This document shows, piece after piece, positions 10,861-25,000 of a stretch of DNA of 64,000 nucleotides; position 1 is the first letter of the stretch, and every line of letters starts with the position of its first letter. Origin of the DNA: Paraescarpia echinospica (taxonomy: Eukaryota > Annelida > Polychaeta > Sabellida > Siboglinidae). Made by a program: the position numbers and the translations under genes. The notes beneath the pieces are model-generated. The model was not told the origin of the DNA. It worked only from the letters and a program-made list of their open reading frames with translations, and did not search any database. Location of the stretch: NCBI GenBank assembly GCA_020002185.1, contig CM034533.1, positions 54,679,563 through 54,743,562 of the forward strand, given 5' to 3'.

Positions 10861-13283
10861 AAAATTTCACGAGTTTTCCACAGCACTTGTGTCAATGGCA
10901 TCAGGCAAACCAAGAACCCACTAGAGGAGACGCCGTTCTCAACCTGTTCCTGACCAACAGACCAAACCTTATCACCAGGATTACCGTCATCCCAGGCCTA
11001 AGCGATCACGATATCATCCTTGCGGACAGTCGCCTGAAAGCACCGAAGGTGAAGCCAGCCTCGAGAACTGTCAGCATCTGGAAGAAGACTAACAGCGAAG
11101 CCATCAGAGAAGACACCAAGTCCTTCACACTCAGTCTACTCCTCTCAGACAACGAAGAAACCTCTGTCGAGCAGACGTGGCAGTCAATACAGGAACACCT
11201 CACCCTCATGATGGACAAGCATGTTCCAACAAAAGTGTGCTCCACAAAGTTCCACCAGCCCTGGATAAACAACAACCTGAAGCGAACATCCAGAAGAAAA
11301 TATCGAGCATGGAAGAAGGCGAAGAGCACCAAGAAGAAAAAAGATTGGGACCGATATAACCACCTGAAACGTGAAACAAGGAGAGCAAACAGATAGGCGT
11401 ACCAGCAGTACAAAAATAAGATCATCAATGAAGACACCACAAAAAACTTATGGCGTCTGATCAAGAGTAAGAAATGCGACACTGTCGGAGTAGCCCCTCT
11501 AAGGAAAAATGGACTGACGACAAATGACAGCAAGAACAAAGCCAACATACTGAACGACCAGTTCTGCTGTCTTTACCACCGAAAACGTCGATGACTTGCC
11601 TGCACCAGAACCCAGCCCCCACCTGGCGATGCCAGAGATCCAGGTCAGCAACGCCGGGGTATTCAAACTCCTGAAGAAACTCAACCCACGAAAGGCATCT
11701 GGTCCGGATAACATCCCCTGCCGCCTCCTTCAGATGGTAGCAGAAGAGATTGCTCCAGCACTCACCCTTCTCTTCACTAAGTCACTACACACCAGCCAAG
11801 TTCCCAGGATTTGGAAGCACGCCTTGATTCAGCCCGTATTCAAAAAAGGTGACCGAAACCAAGTTACAAATTACCGGCCTATTTCACTCACCTCCATCTG
11901 CTGCAAGCTGCTGAAACACATTGTAAGAGCCGAGATCAGCCGTCACCTTGACCAACACAACATCATAACGGACGCACAACACGGATTCCGTAAGCGACGA
12001 TCCTGCGAGACCCAGCTGATCCAAACCATTGATGACCTGGCTTCAGAGATGGACAACAGAGGCCAAACAGACACCATACTCCTTGACTTCTCGAAAGCCT
12101 TCGACAAGGTGCCCCATAAACGACTGCTTCTAAAACTGAACTACTACGGCATTCAAGGCAAGACCCAAGACTGGATCCGGAGCTTCCTCTGTGATCGAAC
12201 ACAGCAAGTAGTTGTCGAGGGTGAGACTTCAACAACAGGCCAGGTGATGTCCGGTGTGCCACAAGGATCTGTCCTAAGCCCAACTCTCTTTGTCATTTAC
12301 ATCAACGACCTGTGCAATAACATTAAAACCAAGGCCAAACTATTCGCTGATGACACAATATTGTATCACACCATCCACAGCACAGCCGACACTTACCAAC
12401 TACAACAAGACCTCAACACCTTGGAGAAATGGGAGAGGAAGTGGCAGATGAGTTTCAATATATCCAAGTGTCACGTCCTAACTGTCACAAAGAAGCGCAA
12501 GCCCATTATAGCAACGTATTCACTCCATCAGCAGCCCCTGGAGAGAGTCACCAGCGCCAAACACCCAGGTGTAGAGTAGACCGCTGACCTCCACTGGGGA
12601 AACCACATACAGACCACCACTGCCAAGGCAAACCGTACAAGTGCTTTCATGTACAGAAACCTTAAAGGGTGCCCTCCACAGGTGCACTCACATTGCTACA
12701 AAGGACTTGTTCGCCCCGTGTTGGAGTACGCCTGTCGTGTGGGATCCCCACCAGCAACACCTGGTAAACACCATCGAAGCTGTCCAGCGCCGTGCCGCGA
12801 GGAGAATCTACCATGATTTTAACCACTATACCAGTGCCACAGAACTTGTAAACAGACTACAACTACAGACCCTCCAAGAAAGAAGAACTGTCAACAAGGC
12901 CACCTTTATGTACAAGATAATGAGTGGACTTGTGGACATCACGCCAACTGAGGGCACACTGACAACAAACAGTATCACCAGGGGACAGCCCAACAAGCTC
13001 CTCCTGCCTCACTCCAGAACAAACACTCACTCCACTCCTTCTTCCCCTCAGCCATCCGTTTATGGAACAAGATTCCCGACAAAGCGTCCTCGGCCAGCAC
13101 CCTCACAGCCTTCAAAGCGGCAGTTGAGGTCTGGGTAAAAAATACTACCTAGACACACCCTCTTAAAAAAAAGAATTAAAAAAATAAACGCTGTTTTTAT
13201 CAACCCTTTTAAACCGCGCATGTGCAACAAACTGGAATATTCTTCTGGATAGAAGTAACCACAAGATTGTGAAGAAGAAGACT
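10860..13283 (+). mobile_element. CR1/Jockey-type non-LTR retrotransposon, 5'-truncated and decayed
   Basis: The element begins inside the C-terminus of an APE-type endonuclease (LFLTNRPNLITRI then GLSDHDI near 10950-11020), passes a basic linker, and contains a long reverse-transcriptase frame followed by a shifted C-terminal segment. The 3' end is placed near a short GAA-rich tail (13276-13290) after AT-rich sequence. Reading needs at least two frameshifts and passes a TAG at 11394. GC content is higher than in the flanks. The RT motifs fit the CR1/Jockey group; I cannot fix the clade. Confidence 0.85.
11596..12579 (+). pseudogene. Reverse transcriptase of the CR1/Jockey-type element
   Basis: This 327-residue frame carries the ordered non-LTR RT blocks: KASGPDNIP (about 33-41), PVFKKGDR and NYRPISLTS (about 80-100), DFSKAFDKVPH with the first catalytic Asp at 164, GVPQGSVLSP (about 220-229), and the FADD catalytic pair at about 250-253. 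It is a fragment of a longer polyprotein: the endonuclease end lies upstream in another frame, and the continuation (12641-13138) is shifted again. It cannot make an intact ORF2 protein as it stands. Confidence 0.9.
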
Positions 13284-13482
13284 GGAAATATGCTGTGAAA
13301 TTTTCAAGAAAATCGTAAGACAAATTTTACATGAAATGAAGGAAACGTTATAATGGCCGCCTATGACTATGCAACATTTAAATGTGGCCTTAATTTAAAG
13401 TAACCCACACTGGGCAACCAACGTGAAGCAGGTTATTAATTTATTAAATTTGCATATTTGCTATGCCAGATAAAAAAAACAT

Positions 13483-13838
13483 TGGCACCAAGTTTGGCAT
13501 ATCAACATTATCCCAGGCATATTTAATTTACGTTTAAGAATATTGCGTGTTAGCGCATTTTTGAGGCATAAATAGCGTCCCGGTTTGCATCAACATACGC
13601 CGATATATAATATCGCTCATTTTATGTGCGGTAACGCACGACCGCAGCTGTGCAGACTAGCGCAAACCGGGTCACTATTTGGGCTTTAAAAGTGTTCTAA
13701 GACACAATATTTTCGTAATATAAATATGCCTGGGATGATGTTGAATGATGGAATTAACGCTCTGATGTATGAAAGTTAGGCAAAACTCAAGTTATAACGG
13801 CGAAATCGAGGTGGGTCCGGATTCTACACAAGACAGTG
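13483..13838. mobile_element. TIR-type dispersed repeat, copy 1
   Basis: Contains an internal inverted pair (CAACATTATCCCAGGCATAT near 13504 and its near-complement near 13725) and ends in a GGTGGGTCCGGATTCTACAC segment. In reverse orientation it is alignable to the repeat at 29948-30276 along most of its length. Non-coding; boundaries are approximate. Confidence 0.5.
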
Positions 13839-14171
13839 CCCCAAGTTTGTTCATGAATTTCTTTCGTAACATTTATCCATCTTATATATCTGCCAACTTT
13901 TTCTTGAAATCCGGGAGATTCATCAGCAGTTCAACACGCTTCCCATGTCGCACTGTCTCGGATCTTGACATCGGAAAACGGGGTGTGTTGGAGATTTTTC
14001 GTCGGAACTTCACCGGTTCGCTGTCTCGAAGGCGAGGTGGGGTTGCTATTAGATATTTTCAGAGAAAACCCAGAAGATTTGCCTATATTTCAGGAGACCG
14101 GTAGATACACCCAAAATCCGGGAGACTCCCAGATGTCATGGGAGAGTTAGCAGGTATAATCTCACAGCATT

Positions 14172-15044
14172 TTGCAGGCTGCGAAATAAGGCCAGTCCGA
14201 TCTTCCCGGACGAGTAGTTTCAGTGACCGGACTAGTCCATGTTTAGTGGAGCAGTCCCATCGGACTAGCTGTTATTAGGTAAATTAATTTACGCTATGTA
14301 TACGCTAGTTGGGTGTTGATGGAATAAAACAAAATCAGACAGTAAGATAGCATTTTATCACAGGCAGCTAAATATTCCGTACGACCGTCAGATGGGAAAC
14401 TTGCTGAACGCAGTGAATGTAAATGGCGGCTGTTTACATCCGGTTAGCGACCTAGCGACCATGAGTGGTGAGCGACATGGACAAACATACATGCGCGGGT
14501 TACAGACATCGTTACGTGCTATCCCGTCGTGATGGTAGTTGCGTTATTCCTGCATTGGGTGATTATTTTAGCAAGTTACCAAACGCCAGCAATGTTACTG
14601 ATTGTTTAGTCGGCTTCGGGAAAGGAAACGCTAATGAAAAGTATAGGGCAAATGATGCAACTTAGTCCGACAATGACTGTCGGTCCTTTGTCGCCGTCAG
14701 GCTTCAAATTCTGCTGGCATCGCCTTGTCCACGACTCCTGTTTGTTGCCCCTGATTAAACTAGTCATTTCTTCTGATAACTTTGCAATTGGATCTACGAA
14801 ATCACATGTATTTGTTTCTATCAATGACACATTTATTCGAACATTTAATTGAAATGGGAAACGGCTTGTTTTCTTTATGAAATAAAGCCACTTTTACTAT
14901 GTGCCATAACTGTCACACATATATGATACAACAGTACGATTGATTTTTAAGGACTAATAAAACAATATTAGGACTAGTTGTTTCTGAGTCAGCTAGTCCG
15001 ACGGACTACCTGTCAACTAAATCCACTGTGCACCCTGATTTTGT
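14172..15044. mobile_element. Possible hAT-like non-autonomous element
   Basis: The left end CAGGCTGCGAAATAAGG and the right end, in reverse complement CAGGGTGCACAGTGG, are similar, and subterminal regions repeat GGACTAGTCC-type words in both orientations. ATTTTG occurs just outside both ends, but an exact 8-bp duplication is not visible. Two short open frames inside (14465-14665, 14606-14830) match nothing I recognise. Confidence 0.4.
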
Positions 15045-15124
15045 ATCACTCTAAGTCTAATACCTGCTAACCTTCCCTGATTTTCCGGTAGTCTACAAAA
15101 CGCGTTGTCATTTTTTTATAAAAC

Positions 15125-15497
15125 CAGGGCTGCCTACCTGACAAAAACAATTTTGTAATGAGCCACCACTGCTGTTGACTGACAGATGCAGACATAATGA
15201 TATGCCAAGGCAGTCATAAGCAGGCTGCTGGCAGTAAACGTTGTAACATTGTACACAGGCACAGCATTGGATGACATCACCGTACTGAATTTGTATAACT
15301 TGTAGTGGACTAAATATTTGTTGATAAATTGTAACGAGTGAATGCAGTTTCTTCAGGGCACCTCGAGCAGCATTATTTATAGATTTAGAAATTCTTTAAT
15401 GTGTATAATTTTCTGTAGTTGGAGATTTTTTTATTCCTGTAATACAACGGCAGTTTCCATAATTATTACTGAAAATCCGTAATGGTAGGCAGCCCTG
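15125..15497. mobile_element. hAT-like MITE, 373 bp
   Basis: Perfect 14-bp terminal inverted repeats CAGGGCTGCCTACC (15125-15138) and GGTAGGCAGCCCTG (15484-15497). TAAAAC lies just outside both ends, a possible degraded target duplication. One isolated end of the same family (GGTAGGCAGCCCTG) occurs at about 42981-42994. Non-coding. Confidence 0.6.
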
Positions 15498-15867
15498 TAA
15501 AACTCCCATCCTCCCGGAAAAGAAGAACGTCTCTCGGACTGTAGACTTAGTTTTAGGAACATTTGCAAGTTTTTGATGAGTCTCAAGTGGGAGGTCCCAG
15601 GGGTGAATTTTGGAGGTTGTAAGCCTCAAGGGGAGCAGTTGGATTTGGTGGTCCCATGGGGGATGTAGAGTCCAGGTTTTTCATGAACTGTCTCAAGGGG
15701 GTGTCGCTGAGTGTTGATGGAGATGTTTGACGAAATTGCCTAAGTTATGAATGGAAGCTAGTGGATTTGAACCTTGATATCAGGAGAGCAGAACATAGTC
15801 TATATTGGCCCAGTTAGCCCGTTTTTTTTTATGAATGAAATAAGCAAGGCATAATTCTGGACAGGCA

Positions 15868-15877
15868 TTTATTTATT
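15868..15877 (-). promoter_or_regulatory. Candidate MTRR polyadenylation signal
   Basis: On the minus strand this reads AATAAATAAA, two overlapping AATAAA hexamers, about 200 nt downstream of the MTRR stop codon. It is the nearest canonical signal seen in the expected 3' UTR range. Confidence 0.5.
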
Positions 15878-16076
15878 AATTTAAAATGTCCTCCTCATTC
15901 ACTTAACCATCACGAAATTGCTACATTGACGGTCAAATGTGAAGTGTGTGAAAGGTCGATATAATACACACCATCAACAATGCAAAGAATTCTGATGTTA
16001 ATTTTTGTTATGTCCTTTATAAAGCATGTGTGCTCCGTCCATGTCCATACATCTATAGGTTTACACATAGCATTGT

Positions 16077-19000
16077 CTAAGTCCAAACATCTTCCACGTA
16101 TCGTTTGTTGTTGCGAAGTTGTACGACATAGTCTTCTGCCTCTTTCTTCTCCATGTCTGTAAACAAAAACGTGACATGAGGATCTTTGTAAAACTTGGTT
16201 AATAGTGTTTGACAACTTTTTAATGGTAAGTTCTTATATATAGCAGAGTATCCAGTCCTTAGGATTGCACAAAGCACTTTTTCAATCAAACACCATCTCG
16301 ACTTCTCTGGGAAGAATTCAGCCACACTATAATTACTACTCGAAAACTATTTGTTCACAAATATCCATACTGTCTATAGCCATATACTCATTCACACAGC
16401 TGTGTGAACAATGATGAATAAAAAAATTTGTTCAAGGTTTGAAATGGCACTAAGAGTATTCAAACATGGAATCTCTCGATTGAGAATCTGACACTTTACC
16501 CCCTATGCCACTGTGCACTCCACGCATATCTCTGTATGAAATGCAACAAGCTAATATATCTAACAGGCATGACACAAGCATTGAAAAACTGGAATTAATA
16601 CTGACAAGCTGCTTCTAGGGTAGTTTTAATATTTACCTTTGAAAAATAACTATTTAAAATGCAGCTAAATCACCTCAATACGACATTTAAGTATATTTAT
16701 TGAAACTGTTACAGGCAGCTTTTGGCAAGTTGACATGCTTGGTGTGATGGTCTTATACAATATCATGTTTTTGCCTTGTGTATTGCTGACGATATATATG
16801 CACAGTAAATAATTTAAAATAGTTTTTACCTCTATGTTTCTGCAGAAGATTGACTATAGTGTCGTTCACATCCTTTGCCATGTGTTTCGCATCACCACAC
16901 ACAAATACAGTGGCGCCACCTTCAACCAGAAGTGTAGCGACTTCTGCGCCATGATGCACAAGATTATCCTGTACGTAGCGTGGCTCCCCCTGTCCACCAG
17001 CGCTGTCTCTCGAGAACGACACAACTGACTTTGACAAGGCACCACTTGACAGTAGTTCTTCCAGCTCAGTCCTGGCCGGAACAAAACAGAAATATTTTTA
17101 AACTACAAAAGTAACTTAATATATAGCGCAGTGTCCAGTCCTTAGGACTGCTCAAATAGCTTAACACTACTCCCTGGCAGACCTGTTCAATCGAACACCA
17201 TCTAGACTTCTCTGGGAAGCCATGCTACAATTATTGCGCGAAGACTATTCGTACATAACTGGAACAATGTTGAGTTACTTAACTTGCCCAAGGTTCAATG
17301 TGGTTGCACAGGATTCGAACACGTGTTATCTCAATTGTTACCATGCTCCACCTGGCAGAGATATACCTCTTTTAGGACATAACTTTTGATAATCCTTTAC
17401 TGACAAGGCTGTTACTATTACTCCTTTACATGTCGTTGTAACCTTATTCTATTTAATCCGAAAATTTTCATTCCGTCAGTCATAACAAAGTGCAGATCAC
17501 TCTTGCATTGCATTTCAGGGCAATTTAACAGGCTTAATTGCGATAGCAAAGATTGAATTTCTGAGCACTATTCCTTATGTTAAAAATGCCATAAAACAAT
17601 ATTTAATAATAATAAATGTTCTTTGTGTACTTTAAATGCTGTGGTATGATGGAGTTGATGTTTTTGAATAAAAAAACAGGTTACATAGACACAAAAACAC
17701 TTATAATAATAAGGACCCCATAAATCAAAGGATTTCCAAATTTTTTTGCTAGTCCATATAATGATCTTAAAGCATGAAATATCAGATTTTGTCCAATTGG
17801 TGAAGCTGATGCACCGATTCAATTATCACCACAAATACAAATGGTGCCACCATTAGTTTTACTCAGCAAAAAGTGTCCCCAGTATGCTCATATGTAACAA
17901 GAACTATTTATATTTTAAATGTTGCTGCCAGTATCTTTTTATGGTAAAAGCTGTAAATAAATGCAGATATTATCCAATATTGCTTAAATATACAAACCGA
18001 TATAAATAATCGCGGTCTGCATGACGACAGCCAAAGAACAGCCATGTTTCTCCAACCTTTGAGTCACATGAAATGAGCTTCTGCCTAAAATCAGACATTG
18101 TCCTAATCAATGAAGCAGAAATGCACTGTTTAATTACTGGGGTTGCTGAACAAGGAATATATCAATGTACTAAAATATTGTATCACTAATTTTGTATGTC
18201 ATTTTTAATAATGAAACAAACTAAGTCATACTAATATAGGGCTCAACATTCTAGCTTGTCAGGTTATCTGGGATAAATGAATTAACAGTCGGAGAAGTGA
18301 ATCTGTTCATACTGGTTGTCCATGGGGCAACTGAGCCATTTCCAGCAAGAACAACTAAAATTCATTGATTCGTCCAGTAAGTGTAAGTTTTCTGTGGGAC
18401 AAATAAATCATTGTATGAAAAGTTGAATTCTAGACTCTACTTGTTCATAGGACAAGTAAATAATTTGATGAATTTTGTGCCCTGCTGATATTATAAGCAG
18501 TAAATCTTTGATAAACAGTAAACTGACTTTATCACACAGAACTTGGTGTAATAAAATTAGTGTTCATTGGTTTTAATTGTACGGAAGTCAACAAAACGTC
18601 ATTATTGTGCTAACCGGGATAAGACATTAGTTCTTCATCAAAGCAGTTCGGGAGATGGGAACTTGGCCACAAAAATGGTAAGAGATGGGAGGTTGACCCA
18701 AAAAAGGTGGGAGGTTTGTCCAAAAATAGATGGGAGATGGAAAGTTGTCCCCAAAAGAGTTGGGAGGTGAGATATTGGTTCCAAAACAGGTGGGAGATGG
18801 GAGGTTGGCCTAAAAACAGGTGGGAGATGGGAAGTTGGCCCCAAAACAGGTGGAAGATGGAATGTTGGCCCCAAAACAGGTGGGAGATGGGAGGTTGGCC
18901 TAAAAACAGGTGGGAGATGGGAAGTTGGCATCAAAACAGGTGAGAGATGGGAGGTTGACCAAAAAAAGGAGGGAGATGGGAGGTTTGTCCAAAATAGATG

Positions 19001-22000
19001 GGAGATGGAAAGTTGTCCCCAAAAGAGTTGGGAGGTGGGAAATTGGTTCAAAAACAGATGGGAGATGGAAGATTGGCCTCAAAACAGGTGGGAGATGGGA
19101 GGTTGGCCCCAAAACAGACCAAAAAAAGGAGGGAGATGGGAGGTTTGTCCAAAGTAGATGGGAGATGAAAAGTTGTCCCCAAAAAAGTTGGGAGGTGGGA
19201 AATTGGTTCAAAAACATGGGAGATGGCAGATTGGCCTCAAAACAGGTGGGAGATTGGAAGTTGGCCCAAAAACAGATGGGATATGGGAGGTTGGCCCCAA
19301 AACAGGTGGGAGATGGGAGGTTGGCTCCAAAACAGATGGAAGATGGGAAGTTGAACCCTAAACAGGTGGGAGATGGGAGGTTGGTCCCAAAACAGGTGGA
19401 AGATGGAATGTTGGCCCCAAAACAGGTGGAAGATGGGAAGTTGGCCAAAAACAGATGGGAAATGTAAGGTTAGCAACAAATAGGAGGGAGATGGGAACTT
19501 TGCCCAAGAAAAGGTGGGAGGTTGGCCCACAAAAATGTTAGGGATATAAGCAGGTGGGGATAGAGGTTCAAGACCCCTGCCACACTTGCCCTCAACACAA
19601 TGTTACCTGTGCATAAGGAAGCCAATGAAGGGCGCCACCCCAGTGCCTGGACCAATCATAATGAGGGGCACAGCAAGGTCGTTCGGAGCGTGGAAGTGCA
19701 GATTGGTTCGAGGGTAGATACCAATCTGTCAAACAAAGCGCATAATTTTGAGTAAGACGAGTCTACATTTTCACACTGACTTGTGCATGCAACAGAATTT
19801 TACCAGATGGATAGCTAAAATGAAGCCAAGTTTCATTCGGGCAATTTATCAAGTCCTGAAGTCATTTTCTGAAAAGGATATACTGAAAAAATTATTATAT
19901 TTCTTAATATATTTAAAATATACACACTAGCCATGTTCTAATCTTCAAAAGTTTTTGTTATGATTATCAGATAGGAAACAATGAGTGTCCTTACTGCTTA
20001 AAACAGGTTTTCTACATTTTGTGGAATGGTATATAAGTGAAATAAACATGAATCACATCACGTAGGCGAAATGAAAGTGCACTTAATAAACAAATACCGT
20101 TTTTAAAAAGAATAAACTACAAGATTGTAAAGTTATTTTTTCAACAACATATTACCTAGCATGACAATGGATTTAGGCAAAGAGACACTAATAAATATTC
20201 ATCACCTTAATTGATTCGGTAATGTTAAGCTGTGACATCTCACTGTGGAAGTCACTGGGGTCAGAAGTCACAGGGTTCACCACCTGTAGTGAACTGGTCA
20301 ATTTGTCCAGCCACCCAGTGCAGACACCTTGCCTAGGCTCGCTATGACCTTTGCATTGTGGGAATTCAACAATGTTGAAGACAAACGTGAATCGTCCGGG
20401 CATAGCTAAGGGTGAACTGAAATGCAATAAACCCACATGTAAAAACATACTACACTGTATCACAAAAGCTAATAAGTTTATTTCTTTGCAGCCATACAGA
20501 CTAACTACACAAAAAGGTGCATTAAACATTGAAGAAAAAACAATTAAATAAAGTAGTATAAAGCATCTATTAGCTATAAAATCTAAATAAATACAATTAT
20601 TAATAATTATAAGTTAAATTATCTTGAACTAAAACTAAAAACTTGTGGTCCTCACTCCCCATACTCTGTAGAGATTTCCATTGTATATGCCCGTGGTTAA
20701 AATCCCCCATAATAATACAGTCCCATTTGCTTACTTCCCTTATAGCGTTTTGTATTTTTTCACTCTCTTCTATGCTTATGTTTGGACTTCGATAAACTAA
20801 CCCAACTGTTAACGTTTAATTTCCTGTAACTATGTTACACCAAATAGCTTCTTCGCAATCTGCTTCTCTTTCTAATTTTATTTCATAAGCCTGGATAGAT
20901 TCTTTACTATATAAAATAACTCCACCTCCCTTTCTTCCTATTCTATCTTTCCTAAACATTACATATCCTGTCAGTCCCAATTCGGCATCTGATATATCGG
21001 TGGTGGTCCAGGATTCGGTTATACCTATTATGTGAGGGTCAATATCTTCTACCATAATGTTTAATTCATTTCTTTTGTTTACTATACTCTTTGCATTTAA
21101 ACAAATACATTTATATCCAGCTTCAGAAGAGTTTTCCAGACTGTTCTTTGCTGATTTATTTGTGCTGTCTTTATCTTTGCCTCCCGTTTCAGGCTTCTCT
21201 GTGAGTCCCCCCCTCAATACAATCAAAGTGTTGAAAATAACAACACCAACATGACAGACATACTAAGCGCTTTCTCACAAAATAAACTTTGACGGGACTG
21301 AAGAAAATACATTGGTTCGGCGTTACATTTACTCTCCATCCATGATGTAGCAGACCTTGTCAGACCAGCAACCATGTGTGATATCTGTCAGGTCTACTGG
21401 TGAGAGAAACCACTTTGAACTTACCTGGCTGCAGAATAGGCTTTAGCCTGAAGGCGTGGCAGATGTTCTAGAAAGAAAAATACATACAATCCAAAATAAA
21501 TATAATACAAGCATTTACAAACACAGATTGAAATACAATTGATAATATGAGTCAAAATGTTGCTTTTTAGAGTTTGCACCAATCTTAGCAATAAATCAAA
21601 AACTACTGAAGATATTTCAACAAATGAAGTACCAGTTTACATCTCATGATCTGTGGAATCCAAAAGGTACAAACCTCAATTTTGCGATTTAACACCCATT
21701 CTGTGACGGCAGGTCACATATTGTTGAACACTACTTCCACAGTATCGGTGAAGTCAATGAAAAGGTCTTCTTTTACAGCTCTCTAGAATGCCCACAGACC
21801 ACTACTGCGGACATTTCATTGAGCACTGCCTAATACTATGCCTAATACTATTTCAATGGGTGGGTGACATGAAGGAAACTCCACGAGCCCTACTGAATAC
21901 TATTCCAATGGGAAGATGACACGTAGGAAATGCCATGAGCCCTACCTAATACTATTTCAATGGGTGGGTGACATGAAGGAAACGCCATGAGTACGTCATG

Positions 22001-25000
22001 GAGACAAAGTGCGGGTTCGCGTATGTACTTGGTGTAGTTGTCCGCGCCCTGTTTGCTACACAACTCCTGTAGGCGGCGCGTCTGCAGCGGATCATCGCAG
22101 AATTCTGCAAGTGTTCGAAGAAATCCCTGAAATGACACAACATAAGCTCTTCCATTCCGTCCAGTAACACTGCGTGTGAACAAACACGCAAAGGTTTGAA
22201 TGGTAGTACATAGGGATCACTATTTGTGATTATTTTCCTATTGCGGTATTACTGCAATGATTGTATTATGATCACAGTAGTAATGTGAATTTCACGAGTA
22301 TTTGAAGATTCATGGAAGTATATGCACTCTTCTCTTTCCGTAACGGCCCACAACGGCCCCACAATCTTTTGGTTGATTACTGTGAAATTAATGCTGATGG
22401 GAGTTTAGAGAATGAGATCCCAGCTCAGCACACAGTTTAAAATAGTAATAAATATTAATGCTAAAAATAGTACAATGCATATAACCCAATAGAGTATTTA
22501 AACATATTTTATTCTATCCGTTATTTTTAAATACCACTTGTGTAAGAAATATTGTGTGATGTTTTTATAAATTTTATTACTGATAATTCAACGCGTTCCA
22601 AAAGGAAAATTTCCATTGTTAATGCTATGGTTAAACAGACAGTATAGTTCTTGAATCTTAAAACTATGTCAGGTGTACACCAAATGGTATTTACTTTATG
22701 AATGATAACTACTGATGGATTAAATCTATATACTGTTACCTACCTTCTTTGGTACGGCTCGTATTTCACAGCATGTCATCAGTACATGATGCAGCGTGCT
22801 TCTTGGGCTCAGGAAGTTTGGAACGGCTGGTTTTCTTTTCTTGGTATCGGGGAGAACACTGAATGTGCACACCTTGATGGCTTGTTCCACAGAAACTCTT
22901 AATCTACAAAAACAATTTAAAACTCATTTATATATTTTGACATTATTACTTACAGTCATGAAGTGGCTTACCATGTACCATTGCATACCACGTAACCTGA
23001 TGTTGTGAGATCAAGCAAGATTTCAATGGCAAGCAACATTGTCAATCACATAGTTACATCTTAATGTTAGACTTAGAGTTTGACTTCATCATTTGATTGG
23101 TAATCACAGGCAGGGCAGTAGCAGCAAAGAATGAACTATTCTAATGAACTATTCTTTTAGTAAATAAATTCCTAATATTTTTACGATACGTTGAAAACTG
23201 CACTGTCAGACAGTGTCAACTCAGTGTAAACACTGATCTCCTGTGGTCAAACGTTAGTTGATGAATGGTACAATACCACATCGACATGGAACTGTGCAAA
23301 GCATGAACATGGGACATGATACAATATAGATCAAACAATTCACACAAAATGTACATTTTTACATTGATGTGATTAGCAACAAACCTCTCTAATAGTTTGT
23401 CAACTTCTTCAGCGTTGTTGTGACACAGCACTCCCACCGAGTCACCTGGTTCATACGTCCAATCACAGTCCTGACAGAGAAACAATAACAGGTGTTAATC
23501 ACAGATGATATCTGTGATCAAATAACAACTTATTTTGTCAACTGCTCACTTTCAAGAGAACCCACGCTAGAATTCTGTGCTGCCGTTTCGAACTTTGGGC
23601 AAGTTCTCTACTCTATGCTGCTCCAGTTTACTAAGCTATATTAATGAGTACCTGGTTATAGACAGTGGTGGATATTTGTACGAATAGTATACGCACATTA
23701 ATTGCAGTGTGGCTGAATGCTTCCCACAGAAGTCAAGATGGTGTTCAATTGAACAGGTCTGCCAGGGAGTAAAGTGTAAAATGTCTTGAGCAGCCCTAAG
23801 GACTTGATCCTGTGCAATATAAGAACCTACCTTATTTTTTCCAATGACTCATGATATGTTTGCATCTCACTACGTAGATTTAAGCTGTTTATGCACTGCT
23901 GCTTTATATATAGATTTAAGTATCAATAATACAATCTAACAATTAAAACACTGCCAGAATGAAAAAAAAATATCTTAAACTTTAAATTGGAACAAACAGT
24001 TAAATGCAATCATTTAAATCTCATAACACTAACAATTAACAATCAATGTTACTCACTTCTGATAATCAAATTACAGTAACTTACCGAGATATCTAATTCC
24101 ATTTTCAAAGCGGTCTTGACGGCATCATGACGTGTCATTCTGGATGCTGACACGATGGTTGCTATGGAAACATCTGCTCGTGCAGAGGGAAAATGGCAGC
24201 CATTTTGGGGTGACAATGAGACAACATTCTACAAATACAATTAAGAACAACTGTAACTGATTACACAATAATTTGTGAATGTAACAATCATTCACATGCA
24301 GTCACCATGTCTTCATTATAATCGACCAATGCAATTAATACTGGCTAAAAGGAATATTTCCAATTTGATTATGTCATAAATGCCCAAACATAAATTCTAC
24401 TAAAACCTGTGAAAGTAAACCAGTTTAATTACCATGCTGTGAATTTTAAATTGGAACTTTCCCAGGAACTTTACTAGATATTTTGTAATCAGAGTGTAAC
24501 TGCGACACAAATGACAATAATCGAAATGTAAAATAAATAATAAGTCAAATGTAAAATTAGTTACTAAAAGAAAAATTATATATCTTCAACTGGATATGTA
24601 TGTCGTCAATGCAGCTCAGTTTTGCTGGTTAATTCAAACAAGAAAATATTGATAACAATTTTAGTACATCCAGACATCTTGATGATGACTGCCGAAACCC
24701 AATTACTACTAGCACTATGTTGTTAAAAAATTTACAAAATTTTCACGTAAATGTTAATTCGGAAGGCATCTACTTAAACATTTTACTTACATTAGGAACA
24801 TTCTGTATTGTTCATTTATGAGGTTTTGTTATGTTAAAACAGGTATCTGACTTATCTTAATTGCAATTTACTACAACAGACATCTATGATGGAAAGTTTT
24901 AAACGTGAGTCTGTTTGAAGGTCACAGACAATTATGACAAGGTCACAATCCTATTGTCTGTTTCGAAGACAACTTACCAATGATTCATCTTCATGATAGG

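Noticed and set aside
17311..17362. A genuine tRNA gene
   Set aside because: A- and B-box-like motifs are present, but the sequence is joined to the SINE body and a cloverleaf with proper stems is not evident.
18638..19530. Decapeptide-repeat proteins on both strands, or a CRISPR-like array
   Set aside because: A 30-bp minisatellite inside an MTRR intron. Units are contiguous with no unique spacers and both strands are equally open; a eukaryotic setting.
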